Source of the DNA: Methanosarcinales archaeon
Lineage (GTDB): Archaea; Halobacteriota; Syntropharchaeia; Alkanophagales; Methanospirareceae
Length of the DNA stretch: 9,130 nt
Reading direction: 5' to 3'
NCBI GenBank assembly: GCA_030621945.1
Contig: JAUXGS010000026.1
Span: 1 to 9,130, forward strand
Positions 5,088-9,130 of the stretch are shown one piece after another (positions within the stretch are counted from its first letter, which is position 1; each line of letters starts with the position of its first letter). The translations under genes and the position numbers were made by a program. The notes below the pieces were generated by a model. It was not told the DNA's origin. It did not search any database and saw only the letters and a list, made by a program, of their open reading frames with translations.

Positions 5088-7289
5088 TTACGCATAAGCA
5101 TGTTTCACCCAATCCTCCGCTTTCTCTTCAAACTCCTGTTGTGCTTTAGGGGTTGTAGCCGGCTTCACGCCCTTAATAGCGGCTTCAAAATGCTGCTTCT
5201 TTACTACGATGTTCTTTACGGCATCTCCCATGTATTCCTCGGTTATCCCAGAAGCGAGGAACTCACGTAAAGCAGCCATTACCGCTTCTTTAATGATGGC
5301 CGCTATATCTGCACCGACATATTTTTCGGTCATGTTCGCAAGATCTTCTATAGCTACGTCCTCTCCAAGTGGTTTACCTCTTAGGTGCAGCTCGAAGATT
5401 CTCTGCCTCGCTTCTTTATCCGGTATTTGTAGGTATATCAATCTATCAAATCTTCCAGGTCTGAGCAATGCGGGATCCACCATATCCGGTCTGTTTGTCG
5501 CCGCTATAACAATCACATCCTTCAACTCCTCCAATCCGTCCATCTCGGTTAATATCTGTGAAACGACGCGCTCTGTTACATGCGAGTCATAACCCATACC
5601 TCGTACCGGTGCGATTGAATCAATCTCATCCAGGAAGATTATACAGGGAGCAGCTTGCTTCGCCTTTCTGAAAATCTCACGAACCGCTTTCTCTGATTCT
5701 CCCACCCACTTCGACAAGAGCTCTGGTCCTTTAATCGAGATGAAATTTGCCTCACTCTCATTTGCCACTGCCTTTGCCAGCATCGTCTTTCCGGTACCCG
5801 GTGGTCCAAACAGAAGGATACCTTTCGGCGGCTTTGTATTTAACTGCGAGAACACCTCAGCATATTTGAGTGGCCACTCCACCACCTCCTTTAATTCCTG
5901 TTTCACATGTTCCAAGCCACCTACGTCATCCCACTTCACATTCGGCACTTCTACAAATACTTCCCTTAGCGCAGAAGGCTCTGTATTTTTTAACGCTTCA
6001 CTGAAATCGTACTTTGAAACGGTCAACTGCTCCATCACTTCTGGCGGTATATCCTTCTCTATGTCTATCTCCGGTAGTATTTTCCGGATCGCATGCATAG
6101 CAGCTTCTTTACATAACGTCGCGAGGTCCGCACCGACAAATCCATGCGTGAGAGTTGCGACTTCTTTTAGATTTACATCCTCCGCAAGTGGCATTCCCCG
6201 CGTATGCACCTCCATGATCTCTTCACGACCATTTCTGTCCGGGATGCCGATCTCTATCTCGCGGTCGAAACGACCTCCTCTTCTCAATGCCTCATCAAGT
6301 GCATTGACTCTATTTGTAGCACCGATTACTACCACCTGCCCACGCGATTCAAGACCGTCCATTAAAGAGAGGAGCTGAGCGACTACTCTTCGTTCCACTT
6401 CTCCGGTTGTCTCTCCCCGCTTCGGCGCTATTGAATCCAACTCATCAATAAAAATAATAGAAGGAGCGTTCTTTTCCGCTTCCTCAAATATATCTCGTAA
6501 ATGTCGTTCACTTTCCCCATAGAATTTGCTCATTATCTCAGGACCAGAAATCGAATGGAAATTGGCATCGGTCTCATTTGCCACTGCTTTCGCTATCAAT
6601 GTCTTCCCGGTTCCCGGCGGTCCGTGCAAGAGAACACCTTTTGGAGGCTCTATCCCCAGCCGCTCGAACAGTTCAGGATGCCGAAGCGGTAATTCTATCA
6701 TCTCCCGTATCAGTCCTATCTCCCGCTTCAGTCCGCCGATGTCCTCATAAGTCACACGAGGAACGCCCATCTTCTCTTCCCTCGCCTTACGAAGCACAAT
6801 CTCCGTATCTATATTTGGAATTGCCGTGCCCGCGGGTACGGTATTAGTAACGACAAAAGAAACAGGTTTGCCCAACAATTCAATCCTTATGATTTGCCCT
6901 TTTGTAATTGGCACACCTTTCAATCTGCTTAATAAGTATCGTTCGCCACCGGCAATTCTTATCGGTTGTGTAGGTGCAAGCGTGATTCTTTTTGCACCTT
7001 TCGCCTTTGTCTGCTTCACTCTCACCTTATCATCTATGGCGACGCCAGCATTGTTTCTTATATTGCCATCTACGCGTATGATTGACTTACCACTATCCGG
7101 TGAATATGCGGGATGCACAATAGCTGTGGCAATACTCCTACCCTCTATCTCTACTACATCTCCGGGTATGAGCCCCAGCGCTCGCATCGTCTCCGTATCC
7201 ATTCGTGCTATCCACCTACCTGCATCTCGATGATACGCCTCGGCTACCCGTAATATCACTGATTTGTCTTTCCCTTCTTCGTTTCCCAT
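5088..7289 (-). CDS. cdc48: Cdc48/VAT-type AAA+ ATPase
   Basis: This is the archaeal relative of p97/VCP, a hexameric cytosolic unfoldase that extracts and unfolds proteins, feeding the proteasome. The 733 residues comprise an N-domain (about 8-180, double-psi barrel then four-stranded part), a D1 ring and a D2 ring. D1 has Walker A GPPGTGKT at 223-230, Walker B IIFIDELD with Asp282 and Glu283, sensor Asn326 and arginine fingers Arg340 and Arg343; its pore loop is KFYG at 255-258. D2 has Walker A at 495-502, Walker B IIFLDEID with Asp554 and Glu555, sensor Asn599, Arg613 and Arg616, and pore loop KWVG at 527-530. All catalytic residues are intact, so both rings should hydrolyse ATP. The C-terminus ends HAYA, not a terminal HbYX motif. 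TAGGTGA at 7294-7300, four bases upstream, fixes the start. It leads the cdc48-rps4e-rpl5 group. Confidence 0.98.
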   Translation of the reverse strand: MGNEEGKDKSVILRVAEAYHRDAGRWIARMDTETMRALGLIPGDVVEIEGRSIATAIVHPAYSPDSGKSIIRVDGNIRNNAGVAIDDKVRVKQTKAKGAKRITLAPTQPIRIAGGERYLLSRLKGVPITKGQIIRIELLGKPVSFVVTNTVPAGTAIPNIDTEIVLRKAREEKMGVPRVTYEDIGGLKREIGLIREMIELPLRHPELFERLGIEPPKGVLLHGPPGTGKTLIAKAVANETDANFHSISGPEIMSKFYGESERHLRDIFEEAEKNAPSIIFIDELDSIAPKRGETTGEVERRVVAQLLSLMDGLESRGQVVVIGATNRVNALDEALRRGGRFDREIEIGIPDRNGREEIMEVHTRGMPLAEDVNLKEVATLTHGFVGADLATLCKEAAMHAIRKILPEIDIEKDIPPEVMEQLTVSKYDFSEALKNTEPSALREVFVEVPNVKWDDVGGLEHVKQELKEVVEWPLKYAEVFSQLNTKPPKGILLFGPPGTGKTMLAKAVANESEANFISIKGPELLSKWVGESEKAVREIFRKAKQAAPCIIFLDEIDSIAPVRGMGYDSHVTERVVSQILTEMDGLEELKDVIVIAATNRPDMVDPALLRPGRFDRLIYLQIPDKEARQRIFELHLRGKPLGEDVAIEDLANMTEKYVGADIAAIIKEAVMAALREFLASGITEEYMGDAVKNIVVKKQHFEAAIKGVKPATTPKAQQEFEEKAEDWVKHAYA

Positions 7290-7394
7290 CTATTCACCTA
7301 TTCATTTATTATGTTATCAGTATAAATAAAATTAAAATAAAAGCTAAAGGTCAGGCTTTTATATGCTTTAAAGAAAAAGGATAGTGCGATTAAA
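7290..7394. promoter_or_regulatory. Divergent promoter region, cdc48 and aminotransferase
   Basis: The 105 bases between the two divergent genes are strongly AT-rich. For the plus strand, TTTATAT at 7358-7364 is a good TATA box; transcription would begin near 7385-7390, leaving a leader of about ten bases before the ATG at 7395. For the minus strand, TTTATA at 7321-7326 (in TTTATTTATACTG) is a candidate, but it would place the start close to the Shine-Dalgarno site of cdc48, so one of the T/A-rich blocks at 7331-7345 may serve instead. Shared regulation is possible but no operator is evident. Confidence 0.6.
7294..7300 (-). promoter_or_regulatory. Shine-Dalgarno site of cdc48
   Basis: TAGGTGA on the minus strand contains GGTGA, complementary to the 3' end of archaeal 16S rRNA (CACCUCC), four bases before the ATG at 7289. 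Confidence 0.65.
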
Positions 7395-8570
7395 ATGGAA
7401 GAAGAGTTGTTAATGATCCCGGGACCGGTGCCTGTGATACCACGTATTCGAGAAGCGATGGCAAAGCCGATGATATCCCACCGAGGAGACGAGTTCTCAC
7501 AGATATACGGCGAGATCGTCGAGAACCTTAAGAATATATTTCAAACGAGGAATGACCTCTTCGTGCTCAGCGGGTCGGGAACATGCGCAATGGAAGCAGC
7601 TATAGGGAATCTTATCAAGAGGACGAATGGCGCAGGGAAAACGGAGAAGGGATGTGTAACGATAGCGAACGGCAAATTTGGCGAGCGTTTTACAGAGATT
7701 GCGGAACGATATGGCGCGGATGTTACACCGGTTCATTTCGAATGGGGACACCCGATAGATTTAGAACAGGTAAAAGAAGCTTTGGAGAATAGTCCCAATC
7801 CTAAGGTCGTTACGATGGCGCATAATGAAACCTCCATCGGCATGCTTAATCCTGCAAAGGAAGTGGGGAAACTTGCGAAGAAGCACGATGCTATTTTCGT
7901 GCTCGATTGCATCACGTCAATAGGCGGTGATGACGTTCCAGTGGACGAGTTGGGGGTGGATATCGCGATTGTTGGCTCGCAGAAATGTCTGGGTATGCCG
8001 CCGGGATTGGCAGCACTCTCAATTAGCGATAAGGTGTGGGATTTGATGCAGGAAAACCCAAGCAGACCTTATTATCAGGATCTTGTTGCGTATAAGAAGA
8101 GTTATAAGAAGAAACAAACACCTTACACTCCGGCTTTGCCTCTGTTCTTCGCGCTACATGAAGCGTTAGCGGTGATACGAGAAGAGGGCATGGAAAAAAG
8201 GATACAAAGACATAGAACACTGTCAAAGTCGATTCGAGCGGCAGTTACAAGCTTGGGGCTGAGCTTATTCCCGACTCTAAACGAGGTAAGCGATTACTCG
8301 AACACCGTTACGGCGATAAACATGCCATTGGAGAATGGCATAACCGATGATCAACTGCGGGGCGGTATGCGGAAAAAGGGTGTAGTCGTATCAGGGGGGC
8401 AAGCAGACCTCAAAGGTAAGATCTTCAGGATAGCCTCAATGGGGAATATAACAAGCACGGAAATTTTGAGGACTATCGAGGTATTGGAACAGGTATTGAT
8501 TGAAAATAAGTTTATAGAAGAGGAAGGTAAGGGATTGGAGGCAGCGAAAGAAGTATTATCCCCCTCTTGA
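7395..8570 (+). CDS. Class V aminotransferase (PLP-dependent), alanine-glyoxylate/serine-pyruvate type
   Basis: The 391-residue product is a fold-type I, PLP-dependent aminotransferase of class V. It starts with the substrate-loop motif MIPGPVPVIPRI, followed by SHRGDEF at 28-34. The cofactor is held by SGSGT (59-63), Asp171 in VLDCITSIGG, and the Schiff-base Lys197 in VGSQKCLGMPPG; Arg345 in FRIASMG should bind the substrate carboxylate. Members of this group transfer amino groups among alanine, serine, aspartate and glyoxylate, and a Methanocaldococcus jannaschii homologue (MJ0959) has been reported as a broad-specificity enzyme that acts on phosphoserine; which substrate applies here cannot be read from sequence. 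The ATG at 7395 is the start that yields the family N-terminus; it has a TATA box about 35 bases upstream and only a weak Shine-Dalgarno site. The C-terminal tail GKGLEAAKEVL is typical of archaeal members, so the stop at 8568-8570 is authentic. Confidence 0.93.
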   Translation: MEEELLMIPGPVPVIPRIREAMAKPMISHRGDEFSQIYGEIVENLKNIFQTRNDLFVLSGSGTCAMEAAIGNLIKRTNGAGKTEKGCVTIANGKFGERFTEIAERYGADVTPVHFEWGHPIDLEQVKEALENSPNPKVVTMAHNETSIGMLNPAKEVGKLAKKHDAIFVLDCITSIGGDDVPVDELGVDIAIVGSQKCLGMPPGLAALSISDKVWDLMQENPSRPYYQDLVAYKKSYKKKQTPYTPALPLFFALHEALAVIREEGMEKRIQRHRTLSKSIRAAVTSLGLSLFPTLNEVSDYSNTVTAINMPLENGITDDQLRGGMRKKGVVVSGGQADLKGKIFRIASMGNITSTEILRTIEVLEQVLIENKFIEEEGKGLEAAKEVLSPS

Positions 8571-8574
8571 AGAA

Positions 8575-8718
8575 TTGGATTGGCGAAGGTATCGCGCGAA
8601 AAACGAAGACAATAAAAAGAGTTTAAGGTTGAACGAAGCCCTGAAAGAAGAACGCTGGCATAAGGAACCCACAGATTTTGATGTGTGGCTCAGCGAGGGC
8701 GGGGGAATAGAGAAATGA
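8575..8718 (+). CDS. Small basic protein of unknown function, start uncertain
   Basis: A frame that is open from 8509 to the TGA at 8716-8718 reads like protein (PPLEELDWRRYRAKNEDNKK, ending in HKEPTDFDVWLSEGGGIEK). It has no ATG or GTG. The only usual start is TTG at 8575, five bases after the aminotransferase stop, giving 47 highly charged residues; no Shine-Dalgarno site is visible before it. The coding-like reading KYYPPLEELDW continues upstream of that TTG into the aminotransferase tail, so the true start may be unusual or the 5' end may have been lost. Its stop overlaps the next ATG in the sequence ATGA, which implies translational coupling with the following gene. I do not recognise the family. 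Confidence 0.5.
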   Translation: MDWRRYRAKNEDNKKSLRLNEALKEERWHKEPTDFDVWLSEGGGIEK

Positions 8719-9130
8719 AACTATCAGAAGAAGATACTAAACTGTTTTATAAACTGCATCCTGCATTGCTCGTTTACACAAACCAGCAAAAAGGCATAAT
8801 TAGGAGTGTAACCACCGTTGACGAGTTCATGGATTTACCATCCGAAGAGATAAACAAGGTCAGAGAGGCGTTATTTTCTCAACCAGAGTTGATCCATACC
8901 TTTGTGAAGGAGAACCCTTTCAATTTCTCACAGGAGGAGTTAGAGATAGTTCGCAGTTGGAATAACTTCCTTAAGGCTGAGTTCTATTTGTTCCGCTATC
9001 TCAAGAAGTATGCGATTTTCCTCGATAACCGTTCTCCACCGAAGGCGTATGGTGTGCTTGCACTTGTGAGTGATTTCCAGGATATAGTTAGCCAAGAACT
9101 TCCGGTTTACCTCAAAGCAGTTCTTCTACC
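8715..9130 (+). CDS. Conserved-looking protein of unknown function (3' end outside window)
   Basis: The frame runs from ATG at 8715 to the window edge, 138 complete codons, with no stop. It starts MKLSEEDTKLFYKLHPALL and contains phrases with strong protein character: ENPFNFSQEELEIVRSW near residue 65-80, FYLFRYLKKYAIFLD near 90-104, then SPPKAYGVLALVSDF. It is soluble and mixed alpha/beta, with no signal peptide or membrane segment. It resembles uncharacterised proteins found in many archaea and bacteria, some with C-terminal SEC-C zinc motifs, but that part would lie outside the window and I cannot confirm the family. The overlap with the preceding small gene (ATGA) and GGGGGA about ten bases upstream support this start. 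Confidence 0.8.
   Translation, partial: MKLSEEDTKLFYKLHPALLVYTNQQKGIIRSVTTVDEFMDLPSEEINKVREALFSQPELIHTFVKENPFNFSQEELEIVRSWNNFLKAEFYLFRYLKKYAIFLDNRSPPKAYGVLALVSDFQDIVSQELPVYLKAVLL

Noticed and set aside
5209..7233. Long plus-strand open frames opposite cdc48, some over 130 codons
   Set aside because: They mirror the AAA+ coding strand; repeated phrases such as FPVPGGP are reverse translations of the two Walker A regions.
1..9130. Insertion sequence or integrase as the vehicle of the accessory genes
   Set aside because: No transposase or integrase frame, no tRNA attachment site and no terminal inverted repeats were found in the window.

Overview
The window reads as euryarchaeal chromosome. 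It carries archaeal-type ribosomal proteins S4e and L5, a two-ring Cdc48/VAT AAA+ ATPase, a DUF1638 protein (a family common in methanogens and relatives) and a class V aminotransferase resembling those of methanogens. Archaeal promoter elements (TTTAAATA-like TATA boxes) and GGTGA or GGAGG-type Shine-Dalgarno sites also fit. An uncultured methanogen or methane-oxidising lineage is my guess, but the sequence alone does not settle it.

Layout. (1) 1-584, plus strand: 3' part of a Fic-domain gene with a C-terminal winged helix, cut by the window edge. (2) 585-782: a 12-bp tandem repeat, a possible shared terminator, and a decayed fragment of a second DUF1638 gene. (3) 783-2502, minus strand: an AT-rich two-gene AbiE-type toxin-antitoxin module, antitoxin-like gene first, genes overlapping. 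(4) 2503-2839: AbiE promoter, a short doubtful reading frame, a hairpin and a T-run. (5) 2840-7289, minus strand: cdc48, rps4e, rpl5 and a DUF1638 gene in transcription order. (6) 7290-7394: divergent promoter region. (7) 7395-9130, plus strand: class V aminotransferase, a small overlapping unknown gene, and a larger unknown gene that runs off the end.

How the genes work together. The right half is mostly housekeeping: protein unfolding and quality control (Cdc48), translation (S4e, L5) and amino-acid metabolism (aminotransferase). The S4e-L5 pair is the usual archaeal order, but it stands without L24 upstream or S14/S8 downstream, so the spc-like ribosomal cluster seems broken here and rewired behind cdc48. 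The left third is accessory: Fic and AbiE families are both linked to toxin-antitoxin or phage-defence functions.

The most telling structural signal is that the 3' end of DUF1638 occurs on both sides of the AbiE module in the same orientation, intact at 2840 onward and decayed at about 641-767. This suggests that the module sits between duplicated DUF1638 copies. I found no rRNA, tRNA, CRISPR array, transposase or integrase. No clearly novel multi-gene system is evident.
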